This document shows positions 7,704-16,847 of a stretch of 64,000 bases of DNA, piece by piece. A model generated the notes under the pieces. That model was given only the letters and a program-made list of their open reading frames with translations, ran no database searches and was not told the DNA's origin. The stretch covers positions 115,786-179,785 of the forward strand of contig CAWFZK010000030.1 in NCBI GenBank assembly GCA_963820315.1, in the 5' to 3' direction. The stretch's first letter is position 1. Every line of letters starts with the position of its first letter. Position numbers and translations under genes: made by a program. This DNA is from JACVRW01 sp963820315 (GTDB lineage: Bacteria; Actinomycetota; Thermoleophilia; Solirubrobacterales; Thermoleophilaceae).

Positions 7704-8696
7704 TCATGCCCATCCTGCCGCGGCCACAGCCTCAGCCTCGCTCCAGTAGAACTTCGACCAGACGATCTTCGAGTCCCGGAACTTGAAGACAAAGGCAACC
7801 GGGTCGTCCAGGACGACGCTGCCTTGCCGCGCGTGGACGCGCCCGACCGCTACTGCGTAGACACCCTCGGCGCGAGCATCGCCGATCGTCACCACGAATT
7901 CATCCCACGTCTCATCCAGGTCCCGGAGATAGCGTCTGAGGCCGCGCACCCCGAGGTACGGACTGCGCCGCACGACCGGAGTGGAGAGCGGCTCGATCAT
8001 CACCCCGCGGTCGACCAGCTCCAGTGTGCGCGCCATGTCGCGCGCGGCGAACGCGTCGAAGAGCTCGTGAACCACGCGCAGGTTATGGTCGGCCACGGCA
8101 GGGTCGGGTTCGCGCGGCGCAGGCGGTGTTCCCGGCAGACGCTTCGCGAGCCGGAGAACTGTCTTGCCCGAGCTCGCCTCGAGCCGCACGTCGTCCATCA
8201 GCAGGTTCATGAAGGCGAAGCCGCGACCGCGCTCAGCCACCGGGTCCGGTGTCGGCGCAGCAGCATGCTCGAACTCGCCGCAGTCCAGGACGGAGAACAC
8301 GAACGAGCCGTACTCCACCGTCGCCGCCAGGTGAATATGGCCGTCGTCGCATGGGACGCCGTGCTCCATGGCGTTCGAGACCGCCTCGTTGGTCGCGACA
8401 GTTACTTGGTAACGCGTACCCGCGTCAAAGCCCGCCGCCGAGAGGGTGCGGTCGATAAAGCCACGGCCTTCGGATAGGCCGCCCGGACCGGGGGAGATAG
8501 CGAGGACGTGCGGGTGCAGGGCAAGCACGTTAGAACTGTGAGCCTCGCAAGACGTTCGATTGTCGGTCGCTCGTGCGACTCCCACCGACTCGGACGAGGT
8601 CTCCAAGGCATCGCCGATGTCGCGCAGCCAGACGGGCGTCGTTACGACGGCGGCCCCGACGAAGGCACCCGCGGCCCCACCCCCTTCGGTGGCCAT
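7704..8696 (-). CDS. Fusion of RsbW-like HATPase domain and SnoaL-like domain
   Basis: About 330 residues if translation starts at ATG 8696. The N-terminal third has an anti-sigma-factor-type ATPase core: VATNEAVSNAMEHG is the N box (Asn and Glu for Mg-ATP) and ERGRGFAFMNLLMDDV is the G-box region. After a Pro-rich linker (GTPPAPREPDP) comes a SnoaL/ketosteroid-isomerase-like fold (VVHELFDAFAARDMARTLEL to WSKFYWSEAEA). Anti-sigma kinases usually stand alone, so a fused NTF2-like cup is unusual; it could sense a ligand. The frame continues up to 8744, inside a hairpin, so the start is uncertain; GTG 8528 is another option. Confidence 0.7.
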   Translation of the reverse strand: MATEGGGAAGAFVGAAVVTTPVWLRDIGDALETSSESVGVARATDNRTSCEAHSSNVLALHPHVLAISPGPGGLSEGRGFIDRTLSAAGFDAGTRYQVTVATNEAVSNAMEHGVPCDDGHIHLAATVEYGSFVFSVLDCGEFEHAAAPTPDPVAERGRGFAFMNLLMDDVRLEASSGKTVLRLAKRLPGTPPAPREPDPAVADHNLRVVHELFDAFAARDMARTLELVDRGVMIEPLSTPVVRRSPYLGVRGLRRYLRDLDETWDEFVVTIGDARAEGVYAVAVGRVHARQGSVVLDDPVAFVFKFRDSKIVWSKFYWSEAEAVAAAGWA

Positions 8697-8731
8697 CGGC
8701 CGTAGCCGCCACAACCCACACCCAGCGGCAA

Positions 8732-8759
8732 GAGGGCCCTCCATAGCCGGAGGGCCCTC
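8732..8759. terminator. Perfect GC-rich hairpin
   Basis: GAGGGCCCTCC at 8732-8742 pairs with GGAGGGCCCTC at 8749-8759 (11 bp, 6-nt loop). It lies between the HATPase-SnoaL gene start and the end of the pil operon. It could terminate transcription or be a structured leader. Confidence 0.45.
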
Positions 8760-8876
8760 ACTGCGCGAGCTTTACCGCCTCGAGTTCCGGCAACCCTTAC
8801 CCGACTGTCGCAGCCAACGAAGCCGAGCGGTACCGGAGGAGGTCTCCGTCGCTTCCGGACGGCGCGCGCAATCACG

Positions 8877-8960
8877 GTGAGTAATCATCCGAATGGGCGC
8901 CTGCGCAGGCCGTCGCGCGCAGCGACTGTGAGTGCTCATCCGAATGGGCCCTGCTCAGGC
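8877..8960. repeat. Two-copy direct repeat downstream of pilC
   Basis: GTGAGTnnTCATCCGAATGGGC followed by CCTGC-CAGGC occurs at 8877-8910 and 8928-8960, 51 nt apart, with a few mismatches. It lies just past the pilC stop. Purpose unknown; duplication of a terminator-like segment is possible. Confidence 0.5.
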
Positions 8961-8994
8961 TCGTCGGGGCGCCCTGGCCGGCGCCCGGCCGGCC

Positions 8995-10209
8995 CTACTT
9001 GATCTGGTCGTACACCTTGAACATCGGCAGGTACATCGCGATCACGATGAACCCGACGATCCCGCCGACGACGATGATCATGATCGGCTCGAGGATCGAG
9101 GTGAGCGCCTTGACGGCGGCCTCTACCTGCTCCTCGTAGAAGTCGGCGACCTTGGTCATCATCGTCTCGAGGGCACCGGTCTCCTCGCCGACGCCGATCA
9201 TCTGGGTGACCATGACCGGGAAGGCCTCGGGCACCTCGGTCATCGGCTGCGTGAGCGTGCCGCCCTTCTTGACCGACTCGCGCACTTCCTCCATCGCCTT
9301 CTCGATCACGCGGTTGCCGGACGTCTTGCCGGTGATGTCGATCGCCTCGAGCATCGGCACGCCGGCCGCGATCAGGCCCGAGAAGGTGCGTGAGAAACGG
9401 GCCAGGGCGACCTTCTGGACGATGCCGCCGATCTTCATCGGGAACTTCAGCTTCAGGCGGTCCCACTGCATGCGCCCGCGCTCCGAGTTCTTCCAGTAGC
9501 GGAACAGCCAGACGACCGCGGCGGTGACCGCGATCATGACGTACCAGCGCTGGGTGATCAGGTGCGAGAGCCAGACGGTGAACTTCGTGATCGCCGGGAG
9601 CTCGCCGCCGAAGTCTTTGAAGATCTGCTCGAAGACCGGGACGAGGAACGCTACGAGCGCGAACAGCACGACCAGCGCGAAGCCGCCGATCAGGGACGGG
9701 TAGATCATCGCCGCCTTGATCTGGCGCCGGAGCGCGGCGTCCTTCTCGAGCTGGGTCGCCACGCGGACGAGCGTCTGGTCCAGGATGCCGCCCGTCTCAC
9801 CGGCCTGCACCATCGCCACGAAAAGCTCGTTGAACACGTCCGGGTGCCGCTCGAGCGCCGCGGACAGCGAGACGCCGGCCTCGACGTCCTTGCGGACGGC
9901 GATCCAGACCTCGCGGAGCTTGTCGTTCTCGGTCTGCTCCTCGATGACGTACAGCGCGCGCAGGAGCGACATGCCCGAAGAGACCATCGTCGCGAGCTGA
10001 CGCGTCGCGATGACCAGATCGTCTGCCTTGACGCGGCGGAAACGGGCGAGGATGTCGCCGGCGTTCGCCGCCTTCTGCTCCTCGATGTCGATGACGATCA
10101 GGCCCTTGGAGCGCAGCTGCGCCGCTACGGCCTGCTTGTCGCCCGCCTCCATCTCCCCCTTGGTCGAGGAGCCTGCGAGGTCGAGAGCCTTGAATGCGTA
10201 GGTCGCCAT
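8995..10209 (-). CDS. pilC: Type IV pilus / type II secretion inner-membrane platform protein
   Basis: 404 residues with two repeated T2SSF domains (about 70-195 and 275-395). Conserved pieces include LATMVSSGMSLLRALYVIEE, FVAMVQAGETGGILDQTL and the parallel second-domain TQMIGVGEETGALETMM. Membrane helices are IGGFALVVLFALVAFLVPVF, the YVMIAVTAAVVWLFRYW segment and the C-terminal IMIIVVGGIVGFIVIAMYLP. PilC anchors the pilus rod and couples it to the PilB and PilT motors. It is the last gene of pilB-pilT-pilC, 4 nt after pilT, in the same transcript. Confidence 0.93.
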   Translation of the reverse strand: MATYAFKALDLAGSSTKGEMEAGDKQAVAAQLRSKGLIVIDIEEQKAANAGDILARFRRVKADDLVIATRQLATMVSSGMSLLRALYVIEEQTENDKLREVWIAVRKDVEAGVSLSAALERHPDVFNELFVAMVQAGETGGILDQTLVRVATQLEKDAALRRQIKAAMIYPSLIGGFALVVLFALVAFLVPVFEQIFKDFGGELPAITKFTVWLSHLITQRWYVMIAVTAAVVWLFRYWKNSERGRMQWDRLKLKFPMKIGGIVQKVALARFSRTFSGLIAAGVPMLEAIDITGKTSGNRVIEKAMEEVRESVKKGGTLTQPMTEVPEAFPVMVTQMIGVGEETGALETMMTKVADFYEEQVEAAVKALTSILEPIMIIVVGGIVGFIVIAMYLPMFKVYDQIK

Positions 10210-10213
10210 CGCT

Positions 10214-11287
10214 CTAAGCCACCCTCACGGTCCCCATCAGCCGGCGGAGCTCCTCGGGCGCGCTCGAACGCGCCTCCGCGAGCTCGCGGGTGATCTTGTG
10301 CTGGCGCACGAGCTGCGCCAGCGAGGCGTCCATCGTCTGCATGCCGAACTGGCCGCCGGTCTGGAGCGCCGAGTAGATCTGGTGCGTCTTGCCCTCGCGG
10401 ATCAGGTTGCGGACGGCGGGGGTCGGGATGAGGATCTCAGCGGCGCAGACGCGGCCCTGGCCATCGGCCGTCGGCAGCAGCTGCTGCGTCACGATCCCCT
10501 GCAGCGCAACGGAGAGCTGCACGCGCACCTGCTGCTGCTGCTCGGGCGGGAACACATCGACGATGCGGTCGACCGTCTGCGCCGTGTCCTGCGTGTGGAG
10601 CGTCGCGAAGACGAGGTGGCCGGTCTCGGCGGCGGTCAGCGCCGTCGAGATCGTCTCGAGGTCTCTCATCTCGCCGACGAGGATCACGTCGGGGTCCTGG
10701 CGCAGCGCGGCCTTCAGGCCGAGCGCGAAGCTCTGCGCGTCCGCCCCCAGCTCGCGCTGGTTGACGATGCACTTCTTGTGCTTGTGGAGGAACTCGATCG
10801 GATCCTCGATCGAGAGGATGTGCTCGTGGCGCGTGTCGTTGATGAGGTCGAGCATCGCGGCGAGCGACGTCGACTTGCCCGAGCCGGTCGGTCCCGTGAC
10901 GAGCACGAAGCCGCGCGGCTTCTTCGTGAAGTCCTCCAGCACGGGCGGCAGCCCGAGCGTCGCGAGCTTCGGCATCTCGTGCGGGATGAGGCGCAGCGCC
11001 GCTGAGATCGCGGCGCGCTGGAAGTACGCGTTCACGCGGAAGCGGGCCTTGCCGGGGATCGAGTAGGCGAGGTCGATCTGCCACTCGGTCTCCAGCTTCT
11101 GGCGCTGGTCGTTCGTGAGGATCGAGTAGACGACCTCACGGGTCGTCTGCGGCGTCAGGCGCGGGTAGTCCAGCGCGTGTAGCCGGCCGTGGTGGCGGAT
11201 CATGGGCGGTGAGCCTGCAGTCAGATGGAGGTCGGAGGCGTTCCGTTCCATCACCTGAAGCAGGACCTCTGCGAAGTCGAACTCCAT
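10214..11287 (-). CDS. pilT: Type IV pilus twitching motility ATPase
   Basis: 357 residues. Walker A is GPTGSGKSTSLAAMLD, the Asp box DTRHEHILSIEDPIEFLH, Walker B QDPDVILVGEMRDLET and the His box TGHLVFATLHTQDTAQTVDR. The AIRNLI-like helix specific to retraction ATPases appears as PAVRNLIREGKTHQI. PilT hexamers depolymerise pili at the cytoplasmic base of the machine. The start ATG 11287 leads into FDFAEVLLQVMERNASDLHL, the usual PilT N-terminus. It lies between pilB and pilC, so it is co-expressed with both. Confidence 0.95.
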   Translation of the reverse strand: MEFDFAEVLLQVMERNASDLHLTAGSPPMIRHHGRLHALDYPRLTPQTTREVVYSILTNDQRQKLETEWQIDLAYSIPGKARFRVNAYFQRAAISAALRLIPHEMPKLATLGLPPVLEDFTKKPRGFVLVTGPTGSGKSTSLAAMLDLINDTRHEHILSIEDPIEFLHKHKKCIVNQRELGADAQSFALGLKAALRQDPDVILVGEMRDLETISTALTAAETGHLVFATLHTQDTAQTVDRIVDVFPPEQQQQVRVQLSVALQGIVTQQLLPTADGQGRVCAAEILIPTPAVRNLIREGKTHQIYSALQTGGQFGMQTMDASLAQLVRQHKITRELAEARSSAPEELRRLMGTVRVA

Positions 11288-11315
11288 CGGATCTCCTATC
11301 GGCTGGAGGGCGCGA

Positions 11316-13067
11316 TCACGTGACTCTCGCCACTTCGGCTATGGACGTGATGCCGTTCTTGACCTTCTCGAAGCCGTCCACGCGGAGCGTGCGCATGCCC
11401 TGCGCGACGGCGATCTTGCGGATGTCGTCAGCTGACGAGCGCTCGACGGTGAGGTCGCGGATCTCGTCGGAGATGACCATCACCTCGTAGAGCCCGGTCC
11501 GGCCCTTGTAGCCCGAGCCGCCGCAGCGGCCGCAGCCGACGGGCTCGTAGGCCTCGAGGTCGAAGGCGACGTTGAAGCCCGCCTTCTCGAGCGACGAGAC
11601 GCTCAGCATCGTGCGCTTCTTGCAGTAGGTGCAGAGCTGGCGCACCAGCCGCTGGGCGACGATCGCGACGATCGCCGACGCGGACAGGAACGGCTCGATG
11701 CCCATCTCCGTCAAGCGTGTGATCGCCGACGGCGCGTCGTTCGTGTGGAGCGTCGAGAGGACGAGGTGGCCGGTGAGCGCCGACTCGACGGCGATCTTGG
11801 CCGTCTCGCCGTCGCGGATCTCGCCGACCATGATCACGTCGGGGTCGGCGCGCAGCATCGCTCGCAGGCCGCCGGCGAAGGTGAGCCCCGCCTTGAGGTT
11901 CACCTGTAGCTGGTTGACCCCGGCGAGCTGGTACTCGACGGGGTCCTCGATCGTGATGATGTTGCGCTCGGGCTCGTTGATCTCGTTGAGCGCCGCGTAC
12001 AGAGTTGTCGACTTGCCCGAGCCGGTCGGGCCGGTCACGAGCACGGCCCCATAGGCGCGCCGGAAGCCGTTCTCGAAGAGCTCTGCGCTCGTGTCCGACA
12101 TGCCGAGCGAGTCGAGCCCGATCAGCGCCTGCGACTTGTCGAGGATGCGCATCACGATCCCCTCGCCGTCGACGCGCGGCATCGTGACGACGCGCGTGTC
12201 GATCGCGTGGCCCTCGACCGTCAGCGAGACACGGCCGTCCTGAGGCACGCGCTTCTCGGCGATGTCGAGGCTCGCCATGATCTTCACGCGCGAGACGGTG
12301 CCCGCGGTCATGCGCTTGGGGATCTGCGTCGTCTCGCGGAGCACGCCGTCGACGCGGAAGCGCACCCGCATCTCGCGCCCCTCGGGCTCGAAGTGGATGT
12401 CGGAGGCGCCCTCCTCGACCGCCTGGGCGATGATCGAGTTGACGAGCTTGATGACCGGCGCGTCCTCCGCGGACTCGCGGATCTCGGTGACGTCGGCGAG
12501 CTCCTCCTCGCCCTCCTGGACCGCCTCGGCGACGGCATCATCGAGGCGACTCATGCGCGAGATGAGCCCGTTGATGTCGTCGGGCGAGGCGACCACGGCG
12601 CGGACCTCGCGGCCCGTGCGCAGCTTCAGATCGTCGAGCGCGAGCACGTTCGACGGATCCGACATCGCGACGAGCAGCCTGCCGGTGTCGTCGTAGCCGA
12701 TCGGCGCCGCGCCCAGCCGTCGCGCCATCTGGGCCGGAATCACGTTGACCGCCCCGATGTCCGTCTTGAAGAGCGTGAGGTCGACGTGGTAGAGGCCGAA
12801 GCGCTGAGCGACCGCGCGCGAGAGCTGGTCGCCTGTGATCACGCCCGACTCGAGCAGCGCCTGCTCGGCGGTGCGGCCGGCGGCCTTGGCCTGGTGGACG
12901 ATCGGCTCCACCCGCTCGCGCGGCAGGAAGCCGAGCTCCACGACCACGTCGGCGATCGCACGCGAGCCGCTGCCCTTCGGTTGTGGCGGCGTCAGCCCGT
13001 CAACCGCAACGGGGTCGGCGACCGCGACAGCACTGAGCTGCGCCGGGCCGCCCTGCGCCTCGCTCAT
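11316..13067 (-). CDS. pilB: Type IV pilus assembly ATPase
   Basis: 583 residues. An N-terminal MshEN/T2SSE_N domain (about 35-170, with ALLESGVITGDQLSRAVAQR) precedes the motor domain. Walker A is VTGPTGSGKSTTLYAAL, Walker B RADPDVIMVGEIRDGET, and the His box TGHLVLSTLHTNDA. Four Cys in two pairs (CTYCKKR and CGRCGGSGYKGR) form the zinc site of extension ATPases. PilB drives pilus polymerisation. ATG 13067 overlaps the stop of the upstream gene (ATGA), so the two are coupled. Confidence 0.95.
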   Translation of the reverse strand: MSEAQGGPAQLSAVAVADPVAVDGLTPPQPKGSGSRAIADVVVELGFLPRERVEPIVHQAKAAGRTAEQALLESGVITGDQLSRAVAQRFGLYHVDLTLFKTDIGAVNVIPAQMARRLGAAPIGYDDTGRLLVAMSDPSNVLALDDLKLRTGREVRAVVASPDDINGLISRMSRLDDAVAEAVQEGEEELADVTEIRESAEDAPVIKLVNSIIAQAVEEGASDIHFEPEGREMRVRFRVDGVLRETTQIPKRMTAGTVSRVKIMASLDIAEKRVPQDGRVSLTVEGHAIDTRVVTMPRVDGEGIVMRILDKSQALIGLDSLGMSDTSAELFENGFRRAYGAVLVTGPTGSGKSTTLYAALNEINEPERNIITIEDPVEYQLAGVNQLQVNLKAGLTFAGGLRAMLRADPDVIMVGEIRDGETAKIAVESALTGHLVLSTLHTNDAPSAITRLTEMGIEPFLSASAIVAIVAQRLVRQLCTYCKKRTMLSVSSLEKAGFNVAFDLEAYEPVGCGRCGGSGYKGRTGLYEVMVISDEIRDLTVERSSADDIRKIAVAQGMRTLRVDGFEKVKNGITSIAEVARVT

Positions 13068-14353
13068 CGCGCGTCCGCGACTACCTGGACAAGCGACTTG
13101 GAATCGACGTAGCCCTCGATCAGGCGCGCCGACCCGCGGCTGTCGATGACGACCACTGCCGGCGTCTGGTTCACGCCGAGGTCCTCGACCATCGAGCCGT
13201 ACTCGTCCGTGTTCCCGACGTGGTCGGTCAGGACGACCACCTTCTTCATCTCGCGCTTGACGGCGCGGACCGAGACGTCCACCGCCTGGTCGTCGAGAGC
13301 GCGGGGGTTCTCGAAGAAGATCACGACCTTGCGGCCCTGGGCCACTGCGCGCTCGGCCTTGACGTGCGCGTTGGTGGTGGGCACGCCGAGGGCGCTCGCG
13401 TCGACCCCGGCGCTGCCGCCGAGCCCGACCAGGAAGCCGCGTGCGAAGACGCCGTACTGCCCGTCGGGCAGGCCGTTGACGACCTTGGAAGGAGCGGACA
13501 CGTCCTGCGGCTCGTTGACGTCCGAGAGCTCGAAGCGCAGATCCATCTGCACCGACCGGCCGCCGTCGCCCTTGCCGTCGAGCTGGAAGCTCAGCCGGCG
13601 CACGATCTCGTCCTTGCCGACCCAGACGTCGAGCTGGGCGTCGCCGAGCGTCTTGGCCGCACGCTCCTCGACGCCTGCCGGAAGCTCGAAGGGAAGCTGA
13701 CCCGCGCCGTTCATCTCCTTCAGGAGGTCGGCTGCGGCGGCGGCCGCGTCGACATCGGCGGAGATGTGGGTCGTCTCGACGCCGTCGATCTGGCCGCCGC
13801 TCTCGGCGGAGACCTTGCGCAGCCAGTCGGCAGGATCGACGTTCAGTTGTGGGGTGGCGGGCTGGGCGCTGCCGGTGGCCTGGCCGCTCTCGCGTGCCTC
13901 GACGATCTTGTCCCACGGATCCTGCGGGACCGCGTAGGCGGTCTCGCCGCGTGTGAACCAGGCCTTGTCGCCGGTGGTGACGAAGCCGCCGTCGAGCTTG
14001 ACGCCGGCACTCTCGACGTCGACGCGCACCTGCACATCGGCGACGGGCATCTCCTTCGGCCCGCGGTCCTCGAAGGACCCGGACATCTCGATGCCGTTCT
14101 TCTCGCCCTGCGAGCTGAACGAGAGCTCGCCCTTGAAGCTGGCGCTCTCGAGGTCATTGTTGGTGAAGGCCGCCTCGAGCTGCTGCTTGGGTGTCAGCTG
14201 CGGCGCGGAGTCAGCGGCCGGCTGCGCGGACTGCGCCTGCGTCGGCGCCGAATCCCCGCTCGATGCGTCGCGCGCGTTCTGCACGGCGAAGAAGGTCGCC
14301 CCAAGCAGGACGACTCCGATCAGGGCGAGGAGGACGGGGCGGGAGACGGCCAT
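13064..14353 (-). CDS. Membrane-anchored protein with lipoprotein-like and thioredoxin-fold regions, pil-linked
   Basis: 429 residues. There is one N-terminal membrane anchor (PVLLALIGVVLLGATFFAV), a Ser/Gln/Pro-rich spacer, then a beta-rich region (about 60-290) resembling LppX/LprG-type lipoprotein folds (FKGELSFSSQGEKNGIEMSG). The C-terminal region (about 320-429) looks like a thioredoxin fold: KVVIFFENPRALDDQAVDV, then VNQTPAVVVIDSRG with the cis-Pro loop. The CxxC active site is absent, so it is not a disulfide oxidoreductase. It overlaps pilB and heads the pil operon, so an extracytoplasmic structural or regulatory role with the pilus is likely. Family assignments are by eye. Confidence 0.6.
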   Translation of the reverse strand: MAVSRPVLLALIGVVLLGATFFAVQNARDASSGDSAPTQAQSAQPAADSAPQLTPKQQLEAAFTNNDLESASFKGELSFSSQGEKNGIEMSGSFEDRGPKEMPVADVQVRVDVESAGVKLDGGFVTTGDKAWFTRGETAYAVPQDPWDKIVEARESGQATGSAQPATPQLNVDPADWLRKVSAESGGQIDGVETTHISADVDAAAAAADLLKEMNGAGQLPFELPAGVEERAAKTLGDAQLDVWVGKDEIVRRLSFQLDGKGDGGRSVQMDLRFELSDVNEPQDVSAPSKVVNGLPDGQYGVFARGFLVGLGGSAGVDASALGVPTTNAHVKAERAVAQGRKVVIFFENPRALDDQAVDVSVRAVKREMKKVVVLTDHVGNTDEYGSMVEDLGVNQTPAVVVIDSRGSARLIEGYVDSKSLVQVVADAR

Positions 14354-14386
14354 TGGCAGGCATATCGGCAGCCCACCTGGGCTGGT

Positions 14387-15181
14387 TTAGGAGCGAGCGG
14401 GTGTACTAGACACCGGGCTGGACACCGCTCTGCGCATGGTGTCGACCGGCGCCGCCCGGCCGGTCCAGCGCTCGAGGCTGCGGGCGCCCTGCCGCACCAG
14501 GATCTCGAGCCCGTCGATCACGCGCGCGCCCCGCCGCTCGGCCCAGCGGACGAGCTCGGTCGGCTGCGGCCCGTAGACGAAATCGACGACCGCCGCAGTC
14601 TCGACCAGCGGCAGCGCATCCAGCGAATCATCTGCCCCCAGCCCGATCGAAGTCGCGTTGACGAGCAGCTCCGCGGAGGCGGGCCGCTCCGTTGCGACCG
14701 CGCCGAACTCGTCAGCCAGAGCACGCGCCCGCTCCGGGGTGCGGCTCCAGATGGTCACGTCCGCGCCGGCATCGTGTAGCGCCCATACCGCCGCCCGCGC
14801 CGCGCCGCCCGCCCCGAGCACGAGCGCGCTCGCCGGGAACTCGCCGGCGAGCGCGTCGATCAGGCCGCCGGCGTCCGTGTTGTCGCCCGCGATGCGGCCG
14901 CCGTCCTCGAAGATCAGCGTGTTGACCGCTCCGACCGCGGCGGCCGCCTCGGTCAGCTCGTCCGCGAGCGCGTGCGCTGCGAGCTTGTGCGGGATCGTCA
15001 CGTTGGCGCCCCGGTAGCCGGACCGCGGCAGCGCGCGCACCGTCTCCGCGAACAGCTCGGGCGGCACCGGCAGGTGGAGGTAACGCCAGTCGAGCCCGAG
15101 CTCGGCGAACGCCGCGTTCATCATCGCGGGCGAGCGGCTGTGCCCGACGGGGAAGCCGAGGACGCCCGCAAGCGTGCTCAA
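14387..15181 (-). CDS. aroE: Shikimate dehydrogenase
   Basis: About 264 residues. It makes shikimate from 3-dehydroshikimate with NADPH. The substrate-binding segment is GFPVGHSRSPAMMNAAF, the catalytic Lys lies in NVTIPHKLAAHA, and the Asp partner in GDNTDAGGL. The nucleotide-binding loop is LGAGGAARAAVWAL, followed by WSRTPERA, consistent with NADP. VDFVYGPQPTELV is the C-terminal landmark. Translation probably starts at TTG 15181, overlapping the mltG stop (TTGA). The gene belongs to the alaS-ruvX-mltG-aroE run. Confidence 0.92.
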   Translation of the reverse strand: MSTLAGVLGFPVGHSRSPAMMNAAFAELGLDWRYLHLPVPPELFAETVRALPRSGYRGANVTIPHKLAAHALADELTEAAAAVGAVNTLIFEDGGRIAGDNTDAGGLIDALAGEFPASALVLGAGGAARAAVWALHDAGADVTIWSRTPERARALADEFGAVATERPASAELLVNATSIGLGADDSLDALPLVETAAVVDFVYGPQPTELVRWAERRGARVIDGLEILVRQGARSLERWTGRAAPVDTMRRAVSSPVSSTPARS

Positions 15182-16452
15182 CAGTTCGTCGGCGACTTGC
15201 CGCCGCGCTCGTCGCGCGCGGCGTTGTACTCGTCGACGTAGCGCTGGAACTCGGCGTCCGTCTCGGCGAACTTGTGGCGCCCGTTGCCGCAGACCGCAGC
15301 GACGTAGAAGAGGTAGCCCGTGCGCGCCGGGTTGGCCGCGGCGCGGATCGCGGCCAGGCCCGGGTTGCCGATCGGCCCGGGCGGCAGGCCCATGTGGATG
15401 CGCGTGTTGTAAGGGCTCGGGTTGTCGAGCTCGGACTGCTTGAGCGGCTCGGTCCAGTTGCCCGTGATGAAGCGGACCGTCGCGTCGATGCCGAGGCTGA
15501 TGTCGTCGCGCAGGCGGTTGTAGATCACCGACGCGACCAGCCGTCGCTCCTTGGGCACGGCGGCCTCGCGATCGATCAGCGAGGCGATGATCAGCACGTC
15601 GTACGCGGTCAGGTTCTTGCGCTTCGCGTAGCGCAGGTCGACCTTGTCGAAGTTGCGCTTGAAGGCATCGAGCTGGGCGGCCACGAGCGCGTTCACGGGA
15701 CGCCGCTTCTTCAGCTCGTAGGTGGCCGGGAACAGGAAGCCCTCGAGGCTCGCCCCGGCGGGCGCGCCGTAGCGGCGCGGCCTGAGCGCCGGGTTGCGGC
15801 GGCTCGCGCGCATGTAGGAGCCGCGCAGCGGCGTGTCCTTCACGATCGGCGCGATCTCGCGCCGCGACAGCCCCTCGGGGATGGACACGATCGTGACGTT
15901 CGGGGGCACGCCCTTCTCGAGCGCGTCGAGCGCGGCCGTGAAGCTCATGTCCTCGCGCAGCTCGTACGAGCCCGGCTTGAGGTCGCCGCTGCGTCCTGAC
16001 AGGCGCGCGCGCAGCTCGAAGAAGCCGGCGCTCGATATCACCCCGCGCGCCTCGAGCTGGTCGGCGATGTCGCCCAGCGTCGCCCCGCGCGGGATGCTCA
16101 CGCGCACCGGCGCCCCGTCGCTCTCGCCCTTGAAGGGCTGGAACAGCGAGATCAGCAGCCATGCCGCCACGCCGAGCGCCGCCAGCGCGATGGCGGCCGC
16201 GATGAGGCGGCCCCAGCGCGGGCCGCGCGGGCCGGCCCGGCGCTCGCCGCGGCCGGCGTCAGCGGTGAGCCGCTCTGCCTCGGCGAGCCAATCGTCCGCC
16301 TGGCCGTCGGCCGGCGGAGGCGGCGCTGCGGTCATGACCGCCTGGTCACCGTCGTCGCTTCGAGCCGCGCGACGAGCCTCGCGCTCACGGCGCGCAGCCT
16401 CCCTCTCCTCGGGCGAGCGTCCGCCCGGAACGGGCGGCGGTCCTGAGCTCAC
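15178..16452 (-). CDS. mltG: Endolytic murein transglycosylase
   Basis: 424 residues. A long charged, Ala/Arg/Pro-rich cytoplasmic N-terminus is followed by one helix (LIAAAIALAALGVAAWLLIS, about 85-105). Next is a LysM-like subdomain (VSIPRGATLGDIADQLEARG) and the YceG catalytic domain. LIIASLIDREAAVPKERRLV corresponds to the conserved Glu-bearing segment, and IHMGLPPGPIGNPGLAAI is the family signature. MltG cleaves nascent glycan strands at the outer membrane face, setting strand length. It abuts ruvX and overlaps aroE. Confidence 0.92.
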   Translation of the reverse strand: MSSGPPPVPGGRSPEEREAARREREARRAARSDDGDQAVMTAAPPPPADGQADDWLAEAERLTADAGRGERRAGPRGPRWGRLIAAAIALAALGVAAWLLISLFQPFKGESDGAPVRVSIPRGATLGDIADQLEARGVISSAGFFELRARLSGRSGDLKPGSYELREDMSFTAALDALEKGVPPNVTIVSIPEGLSRREIAPIVKDTPLRGSYMRASRRNPALRPRRYGAPAGASLEGFLFPATYELKKRRPVNALVAAQLDAFKRNFDKVDLRYAKRKNLTAYDVLIIASLIDREAAVPKERRLVASVIYNRLRDDISLGIDATVRFITGNWTEPLKQSELDNPSPYNTRIHMGLPPGPIGNPGLAAIRAAANPARTGYLFYVAAVCGNGRHKFAETDAEFQRYVDEYNAARDERGGKSPTNC

Positions 16453-16847
16453 TAGGGGGTGCCTGCTCCCACACGAGCCAGATAGCTTTCGAGCAGGTGC
16501 GCCGCCGCGCGCGAGTCCGCGTCGCCCTGCCCCCCGGTGCGCTCGGCGAGGCGCGTCGTCATGCGCTCGTCGTGTAGCTCCACCGGTATCGAGACTCTCC
16601 TCTGAAGCCGTTCAGCAAACGTTCGGGCATGCCGGGCCTGCTCGCCCTCCTCCCCCGCGAGCGTGAGCGGCAGGCCGACCACGATCCGCTCGGCGCCGCT
16701 CTCCTCGGCGAGCCGCACCACGGCCGCGAGGCCGTTCTTCGTGTCGGGCCGCTCGAGCGCCCGCAGCGGCGTCGCCAGCGTTCCCGAGGGGTCCGAGACG
16801 GCTGCGCCGCAGCGCGCCGACCCGTGGTCGAGCGCGAGCACGCGCAT
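16452..16847 (-). CDS. ruvX: RuvX/YqgF-type nuclease (putative pre-16S rRNA nuclease / Holliday junction resolvase)
   Basis: 131 residues with an RNase-H-like fold. VLALDHGSARCGAAVSDPSG holds the first catalytic Asp, ERIVVGLPLTLAGEEG the second strand, and VELHDERMTTRLAE the conserved D-E-R cluster. The late Asp is in GDADSRAAAHLLESYL. The E. coli homologue YqgF matures 16S rRNA. Start ATG 16847 overlaps the alaS stop by one base, and the stop abuts mltG, so expression is coupled. Confidence 0.92.
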   Translation of the reverse strand: MRVLALDHGSARCGAAVSDPSGTLATPLRALERPDTKNGLAAVVRLAEESGAERIVVGLPLTLAGEEGEQARHARTFAERLQRRVSIPVELHDERMTTRLAERTGGQGDADSRAAAHLLESYLARVGAGTP

